Made by a program: the position numbers and the translations under genes. Below are positions 42,793-51,515 of a stretch of 64,000 nt of DNA, piece after piece. The notes under the pieces are model-generated. The model ran no database searches, was not told where the DNA came from, and saw only the letters and a list, made by a program, of their open reading frames with translations. Origin of the DNA: Planctomycetota bacterium (GTDB taxonomy: Bacteria > Planctomycetota > Planctomycetia > Pirellulales > Pirellulaceae); contig JACNKX010000133.1 of assembly GCA_014381825.1 (NCBI GenBank), positions 31,626 through 95,625 of the forward strand. Reading direction: 5' to 3'. Numbering within the stretch: the stretch's first letter is position 1; every line of letters begins with the position of its first letter.

Positions 42793-44118
42793 ATGCATAC
42801 CGTAACCACGGTCGAGCGACTTGTTGATCTGATCGATCCCAACGCCAACGTCCTGCTCAACATGACCAACGAAGCTGCGGCCGCCGCCGTTGCGTCTGGC
42901 GATCCGGACCGTGTCCGCGCGATCGACGGTCAGTTTGCGATTATCCAGAAACAAGGCAACATCGTTCGCTTGGCGAGGTCGATTGGTCGGCCGATGCGAT
43001 ACTTTCTAGCCAAACAAGTCGCCGGGCCGTGCTTAATCGTGGCTGAGCGGATGGAAGAGATCAAACAACAGCTAGAACGCGACGGACTGGGCGATCAGTT
43101 TCATCCGTCCTATACGCGGATGGTCCCGGCTCACCATCTAGTTGAGATTCTTCTGGTCGGATGCCCGGACCCGAATCCAACCTACACACGTTACTTCACA
43201 CCCGAGCGAAACTCGCTCTCGAAGGACATAGACGAGATCGGTCTAGCCTACATGGGCGCGCTCGCCGACGAATGTCGGAAGTGGCTTGACCGGATCGACT
43301 CAAAGGAACCCATTGGCGTTCTGTTCTCGGGCGGCATCGATAGCGGAGCGGTCTTTCTACTGCTTTATCATTTGCTTCTAAAGCGAGGCGAATCACCGGC
43401 GAGACTGAAGGCGTTCACGTTGTCGGTCGAAGGGGGCGATGATGCACAGCAGGCTAAGCAGTTTCTGGAGCACCTTGATCTATCCATGTTCCTGGAAGTC
43501 ATCGATGTACCAAGAGACGAGGTCGACTTCCGAGACGCGATTCGCGCCATCGAGGATTACAAACCGCTCGATGTCCAGTCCGCGACGATGGCGTTCGCGC
43601 TTTGCCGAGGAATTCGCGAGCGCTATCCGGATTGGAAATACCTCGTGGACGGCGATGGCGGCGACGAGAACCTGAAAGACTATCCGATCGAGGAGAATTC
43701 TGAACTGACGATTCGGAGCGTGTTGAATAATTTGATGCTCTATCAAGAGGGCTGGGGCGTAGATGCGATCAAGCATTCGCTCGTGTTCTCGGGCGGACAG
43801 AGCCGTGGCCACGTTCGTTCTTATGCGCCCGGACGCGTGCTCGGGTTCCAAGGCTTCAGCCCCTATGCACTGCCGAATGTGATCGACGTTGCCGAGTCGA
43901 TTCCGTTCATCGAGTTGACCGATTGGGATCATGATCGACTCTACGCGCTGAAGGGCGAAATTACTCGACGAGGTATTGAGTCGATTACTGGATTGACGAT
44001 GCCCGTTTATGAAAAGCGTCGTTTCCAGCGAGGCGCGACCGACGAGACCGGCTTCGACGCGTTGTTTCCGGCAGACGAAGCCGCGTACCGCGATGCGTTC
44101 GTGGAAATCTTTGGTTGA
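42793..44118 (+). CDS. Asparagine-synthetase-like ATP-pyrophosphatase without a functional glutaminase domain
   Basis: A 441-residue protein. The C-terminal synthetase domain is complete: the PP-loop 'SGGIDSG' is at residues 179-185, with 'DGDGGDEN' near 293-300. The N-terminal part is a shortened glutamine amidotransferase fold; 'GQFAIIQKQGNIVRLARS' (46-63) matches its core, but the first ~60 residues, including the catalytic Cys2, are missing and the protein begins 'MHTVTT'. It should therefore use free ammonia or another amine, as in beta-lactam synthetase or ammonia-dependent enzymes. No alternative upstream start restores the cysteine. It is divergent from the cyanophycinase gene, and the 182-residue membrane protein follows 51 bases later. 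Confidence 0.82.
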   Translation: MHTVTTVERLVDLIDPNANVLLNMTNEAAAAAVASGDPDRVRAIDGQFAIIQKQGNIVRLARSIGRPMRYFLAKQVAGPCLIVAERMEEIKQQLERDGLGDQFHPSYTRMVPAHHLVEILLVGCPDPNPTYTRYFTPERNSLSKDIDEIGLAYMGALADECRKWLDRIDSKEPIGVLFSGGIDSGAVFLLLYHLLLKRGESPARLKAFTLSVEGGDDAQQAKQFLEHLDLSMFLEVIDVPRDEVDFRDAIRAIEDYKPLDVQSATMAFALCRGIRERYPDWKYLVDGDGGDENLKDYPIEENSELTIRSVLNNLMLYQEGWGVDAIKHSLVFSGGQSRGHVRSYAPGRVLGFQGFSPYALPNVIDVAESIPFIELTDWDHDRLYALKGEITRRGIESITGLTMPVYEKRRFQRGATDETGFDALFPADEAAYRDAFVEIFG

Positions 44119-44169
44119 TAGAGTACGAGCTAATCAAGATGCGACGAAGTGATCTTTTGAGGAGAAGTC

Positions 44170-44718
44170 TTGAACCAGGGAAAGTTAGTCATCGTCTTCA
44201 TTTTCGGTCTGTCGGCGGTGATGGGAGCCTATGCGTGGTGGCATCATTTCACACAAGGCAGACGTTGCGTCGAGTTGTGGGGAGCCCAGACCGGCGAGTT
44301 GATTCGTTACGCTCCACAAGTGGAACTGTTGCAACTCGACGACGTCGACGCGACTGATGGCGAAACGATTCGAATTGATGATAAGCCTCACGCAATCATC
44401 GCACAGCGAGACATTACCGGAACGCAAGGGCTGGTTCATGCAAGGCAGGCGCTGATCGAAGATGCGAGTTACCTTTGGAACGCGAATCTGGTGGAGCCAT
44501 CGAATTGGCGTTACCTATTGCGGTTCACGGACGGTGACGAACAAGTCAGCGTTGTCATTGACTGTGATCATGGACGCGTCCACCTGGTGGGCACCGACCG
44601 TCAAGCGGCACTCAACGCACATCTCACGAAGGGCTATCGCGAACGATTGCCGGTTTGGCTTGGGCTCGACGTTAACTCTTCCGCAGAGATCCTAGCAGCA
44701 TCGGCAAATACGCCGTGA
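44170..44718 (+). CDS. Uncharacterised membrane-anchored protein
   Basis: A 182-residue protein I do not recognise. TTG 44170 lies five bases after AGGAG. The N-terminus is a single helix (about 5-24, 'LVIVFIFGLSAVMGAYAWW'), followed by a soluble domain of alternating strands and helices ('RYLLRFTDGDEQVSVVIDCDHGRVHLVG' region), probably in the periplasm. It follows the asparagine-synthetase-like gene by 51 bases, so the two may be cotranscribed. Its last 47 bases overlap the 3' end of the convergent rhomboid gene. Confidence 0.7.
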   Translation: MNQGKLVIVFIFGLSAVMGAYAWWHHFTQGRRCVELWGAQTGELIRYAPQVELLQLDDVDATDGETIRIDDKPHAIIAQRDITGTQGLVHARQALIEDASYLWNANLVEPSNWRYLLRFTDGDEQVSVVIDCDHGRVHLVGTDRQAALNAHLTKGYRERLPVWLGLDVNSSAEILAASANTP

Positions 44719-45598
44719 TCGCACCTACTGCCAGCCCCGCGAAATGAGCCTCATTCGCGATGCCATCTTGGAAGAGACAGTAGAAGAGATAAGCGATGAA
44801 GATGACTATCGTGATGTTGCTGATGAACAGGCGCGATGAGGGATCGTATTTTGATTTGATCCAGACGTATCCAAAACAAGCAACTCCGACGCCGGAGATT
44901 CCTAAGAAGTTCGGGCCTTGGCTAACAGCTTGGACGATGTTCGGAATTACCGCCGCGGCAAGTGCCAGAAACCCCAGCTTCCAACTTCCTTCGAAATGTT
45001 CGATTTGCGAGCCGAGGTAATACAACCAATAGATATTCATCACCAGATGCCACAGGTCGCCGTGCATGAAGATCGGCGTGATTAGCCGCCACACTTCTCC
45101 GTTGCGAATATCGTCGAAAACCCACAGCTCGTTGGACTTGTCGGCACTCTGTATCGTTTCGTTCGAGGCGAACCGCAGCATGTTCGCTTCTTTGCTGGCA
45201 TGGTAGGCTTCGCCGCCGTTCATGCTCTTGGTCCAGAGGCTGGCCATCACGCACAGCCCGATCAACGCGAAGACCAACGGAGCACGTTTCGCCGAACCAC
45301 TTTTTCCCCACTTGCCTCGCATCTGGACAACATTCTTTCGAGCGGCCTCACGCTTCATCGCTTCTTCGTGTTGAAGCGCTGCGGCCGAACGCTGGACATC
45401 TCGGTAGCGACTGTCTTCGGGATTGTGCTTAAAGTCGCGAAACGCATCGCGGGCTTCGTCCAGTCGATTCTCGTCGCGGACCCAAATCGACCACTCGTCG
45501 CCGTCTGCTTCGGCATGAGCGCTGATCCCCTCGATCACGAGATACGCTGCCAGCCGCTCGGCATCGATTTGTTTCGTCAGTGAACCAATCTGTCGCAT
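44672..45598 (-). CDS. Rhomboid intramembrane serine protease (GlpG-like)
   Basis: A 308-residue membrane protease. An N-terminal cytoplasmic domain (residues 1-70, 'IGSLTKQIDAERLAAYLVIEGI') resembles the GlpG cytosolic domain. After a linker come six hydrophobic segments from residue 107. Key residues are 'HLVMN' (184-188), the nucleophile Ser235 in 'GISG', and His285 in 'NEAHFAGLAVG'. These make the Ser-His dyad, so it should cleave single-pass membrane proteins. I start at ATG 45598; the upstream frame overlaps nagB. It lies 56 bases behind nagB on the same strand, and its 3' end overlaps the convergent gene at 44170-44718. Confidence 0.9.
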   Translation of the reverse strand: MRQIGSLTKQIDAERLAAYLVIEGISAHAEADGDEWSIWVRDENRLDEARDAFRDFKHNPEDSRYRDVQRSAAALQHEEAMKREAARKNVVQMRGKWGKSGSAKRAPLVFALIGLCVMASLWTKSMNGGEAYHASKEANMLRFASNETIQSADKSNELWVFDDIRNGEVWRLITPIFMHGDLWHLVMNIYWLYYLGSQIEHFEGSWKLGFLALAAAVIPNIVQAVSQGPNFLGISGVGVACFGYVWIKSKYDPSSRLFISNITIVIFIAYLFYCLFQDGIANEAHFAGLAVGAITAYLPMLLGSLRKS

Positions 45599-45654
45599 GT
45601 TGACGGGTCTTTTTGCTTGGTAGGTTTGTACTTGGTAATCGACTCGAGCCGGAG

Positions 45655-46467
45655 TTACTGATTGCCGATGCCAAGAGCGCGGAATTGTCCACTTTCGAGC
45701 AGCGATTGTGCGTGTTCGACTTCGGCATAGTAGTCGCGTCGCGTCAGCCAACCACCTGCCTCGTGATCGACAACAACGATCACATCCTGGTGCAGCTGCA
45801 GTGCCGATGCCGTTACTTGTGCGGTCACTGGGCCTTCAATGGTGCTACGAACCGCAGCAGCCTTCCCTTTGCCCATTGCCAGCAGCAGACACTGACGAGA
45901 CTCAAGGATCGTTCCGACTCCCATCGTGATCGCTAGCCGCGGGACTTGAGCTTCGCCGCCAAAGAACCTGGCGTTGTCGCGAATGGTCTCGCTGGCCAGC
46001 GTCTTCAGCCGTGTGCGGCTGCCCATTGATGATCCCGGCTCGTTAAAGGCGATATGACCGTCGCTGCCAATCCCCAGCAGTTGCAGATCGATGCCACCGG
46101 CGTCAGTAATCCTCTGTTCGTATTGGCGGCAATGAGCCTGAAAATCGAGCGCGCGGCCGTCGGGGATGTGAGTCTTCGATGGTGCCAAATTGACATGATC
46201 GAATAAGTTCGACTGCATGAAATGGCGGTAGCTTTGCAGATGCGTCGCTACAAGACCGACGTACTCGTCTAAGTTAAATGTTGTCACCTGCGAAAAGTCC
46301 AAATCGTCTTCGCGGTGCATTCTGATCAGTTCAGCATACACGCCCAGCGGTGTGCCGCCCGTCGCCAGCCCCAAGACACAATCTGGCTTCCGACGCACCA
46401 ATCCCGCAATAAATTTGGCACCGCGACGGCTCACCTCGTCGGCACTCGATTCTATGATGACGCGCAA
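45655..46467 (-). CDS. nagB: Glucosamine-6-phosphate deaminase
   Basis: A 270-residue cytoplasmic enzyme converting glucosamine-6-phosphate to fructose-6-phosphate plus ammonia. Family motifs are 'LGLATGGTPLGVY' (32-44), 'FNLDEYVGL' (64-72, Asp67 as the general acid/base), and 'GIGSDGHIAFNEPGSS' (132-147) with the Asp136/His138/Glu143 triad. The start codon is TTG 46467, seven bases after GGAG. Length and catalytic residues match the E. coli enzyme closely. There is no nagA nearby; the next gene downstream is the rhomboid protease. Confidence 0.93.
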   Translation of the reverse strand: MRVIIESSADEVSRRGAKFIAGLVRRKPDCVLGLATGGTPLGVYAELIRMHREDDLDFSQVTTFNLDEYVGLVATHLQSYRHFMQSNLFDHVNLAPSKTHIPDGRALDFQAHCRQYEQRITDAGGIDLQLLGIGSDGHIAFNEPGSSMGSRTRLKTLASETIRDNARFFGGEAQVPRLAITMGVGTILESRQCLLLAMGKGKAAAVRSTIEGPVTAQVTASALQLHQDVIVVVDHEAGGWLTRRDYYAEVEHAQSLLESGQFRALGIGNQ

Positions 46468-46757
46468 CGCGATTCTCCAAGGATCAACTGGATGCTAGCT
46501 CGCAACCATCGCAGACACGGATAAACGCGACAATTCGCACGATTGCGAACTGCTGTTGTAGCCCAAAACGACGGCAGAACCAACGGCCCCATGCCGGAAC
46601 ACTATGCGTGTGGCCGCCGCATCAAATCGCGTGCTGTCACGACTCGTCTGGCCTCGATTCGCTACTCCTGTCTATAATCCCGCCGCGTTCGTAGCGGTGG
46701 CTGGCAGTCGTCGCTACTTAAGTTAAGCGCCGGACAGATCGAGAAACGGAGTTCTTC

Positions 46758-47585
46758 ATGCGATCGATCGCCATCATCAACCAAAAGGGCGGAGTTGGCA
46801 AAACGACAACAGCGGTTAACCTCAGCGCGGCTCTCGCCGCTGAAGGGCATCGCGTTTGTATCGTCGATCTTGATCCACAAGCTCACGCGTCGTTGCATCT
46901 TGGCATCTCGCTGCCAGAAGGCGCGCCTTCGATCTATGACGTTCTGACAAGCGATACTCGAATTGCAGACATCCAACGCAAAGTGAACGATTATCTCTCG
47001 ATCGTACCTTCGCATCTTGACTTGGCGGCTGCCGAACTGGAACTGGCCGGCGAGGTCGGACGCGAGTTGATTCTTCGCGACAAGCTGGCGCAAGAAGAAA
47101 TCGATTGCGATTTCTTGCTCGTCGATTGCCCGCCGTCACTGAGCATTTTAACATTGAACGCGCTGACAGCTGTCAACGAAGTCTTCTTACCGCTTCAGCC
47201 GCACTTTCTCGCGCTGCACGGGCTAAGCAAACTGCTTCGCACGATCGAAGTCGTGACTCAGCGGTTAAACTCGAAGTTGCGACTGACCGGTGTTGTACTT
47301 TGCATGTACGATTCCGGCACGCGTTTGGCGGCCGAAGTGAGCGCTGACGTACAGGACTTCTTTAGCCAACAAACAGCAACTGACAAGTCCTGGGAGAACG
47401 CCTTGACGTTCAAGACACGAATTCGTCGAAACATTCGATTGGCGGAAGCGCCGAGTTTCGGTCAATCGATCTTCGAGTACGCCGCTCACTCGCACGGTGC
47501 GGAAGATTATCGCCATCTTGCTCGTGAAGTCTTGGAACTTAGCGACGATCAGCGCGAGACCTCTCTCCATTTCGCCGCAGCGTAA
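46758..47585 (+). CDS. ParA family ATPase (Soj/MinD superfamily)
   Basis: A 275-residue ATPase. The deviant Walker A 'KGGVGKTT' lies at residues 10-17, with signature Lys10 and Lys15; Walker A' 'IVDLDPQAHA' (about 35-44) and Walker B 'FLLVDCPPSL' (about 119-128) follow. Such proteins segregate plasmids or chromosomes, or position cell structures. No parB gene and no parS-like repeats are nearby, so it is an orphan ParA that may place something other than DNA. It is monocistronic and divergent from nagB. Confidence 0.9.
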   Translation: MRSIAIINQKGGVGKTTTAVNLSAALAAEGHRVCIVDLDPQAHASLHLGISLPEGAPSIYDVLTSDTRIADIQRKVNDYLSIVPSHLDLAAAELELAGEVGRELILRDKLAQEEIDCDFLLVDCPPSLSILTLNALTAVNEVFLPLQPHFLALHGLSKLLRTIEVVTQRLNSKLRLTGVVLCMYDSGTRLAAEVSADVQDFFSQQTATDKSWENALTFKTRIRRNIRLAEAPSFGQSIFEYAAHSHGAEDYRHLAREVLELSDDQRETSLHFAAA

Positions 47586-47852
47586 TATTGCGGTCGTTTC
47601 GAAAGCTATACTGAACGCGTCCCCGCCTTACGCGCACGAACGATCTCTTTGTACCGGTTGTATCGTCCGAACCGGTTCTTCGTCGGACTGTAGTCCTCTC
47701 CTCGATTCGGGTTGCGCCGCGCATGTCGAGTGGATGGTTTCCGATCGGTAATTCTACTCGGAATGCGCGCGAATCCGCCAACTCCCGTATTACAACTCGC
47801 CGATGCATGATGCAGATGTACGTAGGGATGGAATACGAAAAGGAGTCGTAGG

Positions 47853-49484
47853 ATGAATCCGCTTCGAGTATTAACGATTGCCGGTGTCTTTAGTGCCGCA
47901 TCTCTAGGAAGTTTCCTTTTTACTAACCTATTCGGTGTGTCTGACAACGCGGCCGATGCCCAGACGCTGATGGCTCACTCCCCGTCCATGCTCGCGGCTC
48001 CGACGGGTTACTCGCAGATGCCGGCATACGGCCAGATGCCAGCATACGGTTCGCCGATTTACAACCCAACGATGACCCGCCAGGCGATGCCGGGGTATCC
48101 TCCTACGTCGTATGGTTACGCTGCCTATCCGACCAGTGGTTACCGTTCGATACAGCCGCAAGCGATTCCCCATCAATATCAAGCCTCAAGCGCTCTACCG
48201 TCATGGCCTTATGTTCAATCGAATGACGGGCAAGCGAGCGTGATGCTGGGACGCAGTGAACTGCTTGGCGGTCCTCCTCTGGCTCCGCCACAAGTCCAGC
48301 TTCCGATGCCAGGCGCTTCGCCGCAATTGCCGCGTAATCACGCGCAGACGCAGCAAGCGCCTCGCGCCCAGACGCCGATGCAACCGCAAATGATGCCAGG
48401 CTATGCGATGCCCAATTACTCATACTCCGGAGGTTCGTGTGATGTTTGGGCGAACGGCTACGCTCAAATGTGTGCTCCGCCAAAGGCGCGGAACTGGTTT
48501 GGAACGGTCGGTGGTGTCTTCATGACTCGCGATCATGGCGATCATTACACATTCAGCTACGGTACCGGAAACGAAGCCGACCAGCGAACCAACACTCGCG
48601 ACGCGGATATGGATTGGGGAGGTGGATTCGACGCTCGCATCGGTCGATACTTTAATTGCGAACGCAACGCCATCGAAGCCGTTTACTGGGGCATCTTTCC
48701 CGATAGTCAGTCAACGCAGACGGTCTCAGCGGACGTGCTTGGAAATCTAAACGGAATTCTCAATTGGGACTCGCTGACGTACGGTGGCAACACGGCGGAC
48801 ATCTACCTAAATGTTGCGCCCGGCGACGACGGTATCCATATGCTGAACCGGGACTTTTCATTTCATAATATCGAACTCAACTTATGGAAATTCTGTGGCA
48901 GCTGTGCCGCTGGTAAATGCGGTTGTTCGAGGCTTCGGCACAATTGGCTGGTCGGTGTACGATACTTTCGATTCGATGAAAACTTGCTGTTCGCTTCCGA
49001 CGCGGACGATCTCCAAATCACGCATGCCGACGACGAGATTTTCTATAACATCGATATCGAAAACCACTTGATCGGTTTCCAGGTCGGCAACGAGGCTCAA
49101 TACTGTGTGAGCGACCGGCTGACCACAGACTTCGGAATCAAACTTGGCATCTACGGCAATCAGATCGACCATGTTTCCGAGATCGGCGGCAACCTGGGTG
49201 TTGCAACGATCAACAACGGGCCTTTTATCGGGCAAGAATTTAACGTCGAGAGTTCAAAGGACGACGTCGCGTTTCTCGGCGAAGTAGATTTCGGATTGAA
49301 ATACTGCTTCAATTGCCGATGGACGGGGACGATCGGTTATCGAGCGTTGGCCGTCACCGGCGTCGCGTTGGCATCCGATCAGATCTATTCTGATTTGCGC
49401 GGCATCAACGATGTGGAGAATATCGATTCGAGCCGCGGTTTGATCCTGCACGGCGGATACGCTGGGCTCGAGCATAGGTGGTAG
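47853..49484 (+). CDS. BBP7-type outer-membrane beta-barrel protein
   Basis: A 543-residue secreted protein. AAAGGAG precedes the ATG by seven bases. A signal peptide spans about residues 1-37; then a Pro/Gln/Met/Tyr-rich low-complexity region of roughly 150 residues includes a duplicated 'QMPAYG'. From about residue 210 the sequence turns into amphipathic strands ('FNCERNAIEAVYWGIF', 'NWLVGVRYFRFDENLLF', 'GLKYCFNCRWTGTIGYRAL') and ends 'GGYAGLEHRW', a barrel-type aromatic C-terminus. This matches the planctomycete BBP7 barrel family. Cysteine pairs ('CGSCAAGKCGCS') sit in a predicted loop. The role is presumed structural or porin-like. Confidence 0.8.
   Translation: MNPLRVLTIAGVFSAASLGSFLFTNLFGVSDNAADAQTLMAHSPSMLAAPTGYSQMPAYGQMPAYGSPIYNPTMTRQAMPGYPPTSYGYAAYPTSGYRSIQPQAIPHQYQASSALPSWPYVQSNDGQASVMLGRSELLGGPPLAPPQVQLPMPGASPQLPRNHAQTQQAPRAQTPMQPQMMPGYAMPNYSYSGGSCDVWANGYAQMCAPPKARNWFGTVGGVFMTRDHGDHYTFSYGTGNEADQRTNTRDADMDWGGGFDARIGRYFNCERNAIEAVYWGIFPDSQSTQTVSADVLGNLNGILNWDSLTYGGNTADIYLNVAPGDDGIHMLNRDFSFHNIELNLWKFCGSCAAGKCGCSRLRHNWLVGVRYFRFDENLLFASDADDLQITHADDEIFYNIDIENHLIGFQVGNEAQYCVSDRLTTDFGIKLGIYGNQIDHVSEIGGNLGVATINNGPFIGQEFNVESSKDDVAFLGEVDFGLKYCFNCRWTGTIGYRALAVTGVALASDQIYSDLRGINDVENIDSSRGLILHGGYAGLEHRW
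48015..48050 (+). repeat. Two tandem 18-bp repeats in the BBP7 gene
   Basis: CAGATGCCGGCATACGGC (48015-48032) and CAGATGCCAGCATACGGT (48033-48050) differ at two bases and encode two copies of QMPAYG. In-frame copy-number change could lengthen the low-complexity region. Confidence 0.75.
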
Positions 49485-49576
49485 GCCTCTACCCCTTTTG
49501 AAGCCGGTTTCAAGAACGTGTCTTCTCGGTCGCTCGTCCCGGTGCAAGGGCGTTCTCGACGACGGAGACGGCTTGA

Positions 49577-49981
49577 TCAAGCGTTGACCGAGCGGTGAAA
49601 GTGGACATGCTGCCAGACGCCGTCTTGGCGTTCCCACACCCGAGTTTCGTCACATCGTGACGATTGTGGGTTACCTTCGGCATCCACGGACTGGACCAAC
49701 CGAACGAAGCTGACGATCGCGACATTGTCGGCAAGCAATCGGACGTGAGGTGAAGCGATGGTCGACTGCTTCGGTTTGTCGTCGCCATCTAAATCGAAAT
49801 AGAAGCGATGAAACTCCATCCCTTCAACCAATTGGCCGCGTGCTTCCGGCTCGAACGCGCTCAAGGTCGGATCACACAGCCGTTCGTACGTTTCCCAATC
49901 AGCGGTGGCAATACTGTCAAGCAGTTGCTGGTTCAGTTCCAAGAGATCGGAAAGCGTCTCGTCGATTGGCTCGTTCGTCAT
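49577..49981 (-). CDS. CaMKII association-domain-like protein (SnoaL/NTF2 fold)
   Basis: A 134-residue cytoplasmic protein. 'LLELNQQLLDSIATADWETYERLCD' region, 'LSAFEPEARGQLVEGMEFHRFYF' region and 'RVWERQDGVWQHVHFHRS' are the classic CaMKII_AD pattern, an NTF2-like fold that forms the hub of the eukaryotic kinase. Bacterial stand-alone copies occur but their role is unknown; ligand binding in the cone-shaped pocket is likely. It lies 31 bases behind folA and forms an operon with thyA and folA, a setting that hints at a nucleotide- or folate-related job, though that is inference. Confidence 0.85.
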   Translation of the reverse strand: MTNEPIDETLSDLLELNQQLLDSIATADWETYERLCDPTLSAFEPEARGQLVEGMEFHRFYFDLDGDDKPKQSTIASPHVRLLADNVAIVSFVRLVQSVDAEGNPQSSRCDETRVWERQDGVWQHVHFHRSVNA

Positions 49982-50012
49982 CTTGAAGTTCTCTCATTTG
50001 GACTAATCGTTC

Positions 50013-50501
50013 TCAACTCTTGCGGTCAAGAATCGTGAATGTATGCGGGTGATCATTGCGTTCGTCCGCCAAGTGCTCTGTGCGTTCGACGACCGTCCAC
50101 TGGTTCCGATCGAATTCGGGAAAACGAGCGTCACCAGCGACATCCGCCGCGACTTCCGTCAGATAGATCCGTTGAGCAAATGGGATCGCCTGATGATAAA
50201 TCTCGGCACCGCCGATAATGAAAGCCTCGGTGTCGTCGCTCGAAGCAGCAATCGCATCGTTGATACTGTGCGAGACAATGGCTCCCGAGAGTTCGAAGTC
50301 CATCTGACGCGTCACGACGACGGATGTCCTACCTGGGAGCAAACGTCCGATCGATTCATACGTCTTCCGTCCCATGATGATGTGGTGGCCCATCGTCAGT
50401 TGCTTGAAGCGTTTCAAGTCTGCCGATAAGTGCCACGGCAAGTCACCTTCGCGACCGATGATCGCACTTCGCTCCATTGCGACTATCAAAGAAACTCTCA
50501 T
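50013..50501 (-). CDS. folA: Dihydrofolate reductase
   Basis: A 162-residue enzyme reducing dihydrofolate to tetrahydrofolate with NADPH. 'SLIVAMERSAIIGREGDLPWHLSADLKRFK' region carries the substrate Asp28; 'IIMGRKTYESIGRLLPGR' (about 41-58) and 'AFIIGGAEIYHQAI' (about 93-106) bind the cofactor. The length is normal. It follows thyA by 42 bases, the usual thymidylate-cycle pairing, since thymidylate synthase produces the dihydrofolate it recycles. The CaMKII_AD gene follows. Confidence 0.95.
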   Translation of the reverse strand: MRVSLIVAMERSAIIGREGDLPWHLSADLKRFKQLTMGHHIIMGRKTYESIGRLLPGRTSVVVTRQMDFELSGAIVSHSINDAIAASSDDTEAFIIGGAEIYHQAIPFAQRIYLTEVAADVAGDARFPEFDRNQWTVVERTEHLADERNDHPHTFTILDRKS

Positions 50502-50543
50502 AAGGCTTCATCGCGGCGGCGCGTATTGCTCAGAGAGTGAAGG

Positions 50544-51338
50544 CTATACGGCGACCGGGGCTGATATGTGTGGATGTGGATCGTAGTCGACCAGTTTGAA
50601 GTCGTCGTAATTGAACTCGAAGATCGAACGTACGTCGGGATTGATTTGCATTTTGGGAAGCGAGCGAATCTCGCGGCTCAGCTGTTCAAGCGTTTGATCC
50701 ATGTGGTTGTTGTACAGATGTGCGTCGCCGAAGGTGTGAACGAAATCACCCACTTCCAATTCACACACTTGCGCCATCATCATCGTCAGCAGTGAATAGG
50801 AAGCGATGTTGAATGGCACTCCTAAGAAGACGTCGGCGCTCCGTTGATACAACTGGCACGACAACCGACCGCCAGCAACGTAGAACTGAAACAGCAGGTG
50901 GCACGGCGGCAACGCCATCTTAGAAACGTCGGCGACATTCCATGCGTTGACGATCAACCTTCGTGAGTCGGGATTGTTGTTGATTTGCTGGACGAGCTGC
51001 TGAATCTGGTCGATTTGCTCGCCGCCCGTTCCGGTCCACGATCGCCACTGGTGACCATAAACCGGCCCCAATTCACCCGCTTGGTCGGCCCATTCATCCC
51101 AAATCCTGACGCCGTTCTCCTTTAAGTAGCGAATGTTTGTTTCGCCTTGCAGGAACCACAGCAACTCGTGGATGATTGACTTCAGATGTACTTTTTTCGT
51201 CGTGAGCAGCGGGAAGCCTTGCCCCAAGTCAAACCGCATCTGGTGTCCGAAAATACTTAGTGTTCCGGTGCCAGTGCGATCTTCCTTCGGATGTCCTTCA
51301 TCCAAGACTCGCTGCAGTAGATCCTTATACTGTTGCAT
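50544..51338 (-). CDS. thyA: Thymidylate synthase
   Basis: A 264-residue enzyme that methylates dUMP with methylene-tetrahydrofolate, the same length as E. coli ThyA. The nucleophile is Cys146 in '[11 protein letters not shown]', with '[19 protein letters not shown]' (20-38), '[22 protein letters not shown]' region and 'NNHMDQ..' downstream. I start at ATG 51338; the 16 extra residues of the longest frame have no family support. It heads the thyA-folA-CaMKII_AD operon. Confidence 0.96.
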   Translation of the reverse strand: MQQYKDLLQRVLDEGHPKEDRTGTGTLSIFGHQMRFDLGQGFPLLTTKKVHLKSIIHELLWFLQGETNIRYLKENGVRIWDEWADQAGELGPVYGHQWRSWTGTGGEQIDQIQQLVQQINNNPDSRRLIVNAWNVADVSKMALPPCHLLFQFYVAGGRLSCQLYQRSADVFLGVPFNIASYSLLTMMMAQVCELEVGDFVHTFGDAHLYNNHMDQTLEQLSREIRSLPKMQINPDVRSIFEFNYDDFKLVDYDPHPHISAPVAV

Positions 51339-51515
51339 AGAGTGACTTTTACAGCGCCACCGATCCGGTGACAAGGACGCGAGCACTCGACGTCGTTAAA
51401 TCTTGCTACCACCGCGACTTTGGGCGACTTTCCGCCAGCCTCGCATGCCACTATACTCAACGACCCGTGAGGGCCGGCAAACACTCGACACTCAAATCAC
51501 TTCGGTAACACACGT

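Noticed and set aside
46758..47585. A parABS partition locus
   Set aside because: Only ParA is present; the flanking genes are nagB and a BBP7 barrel, with no ParB motif or parS-like palindromes.
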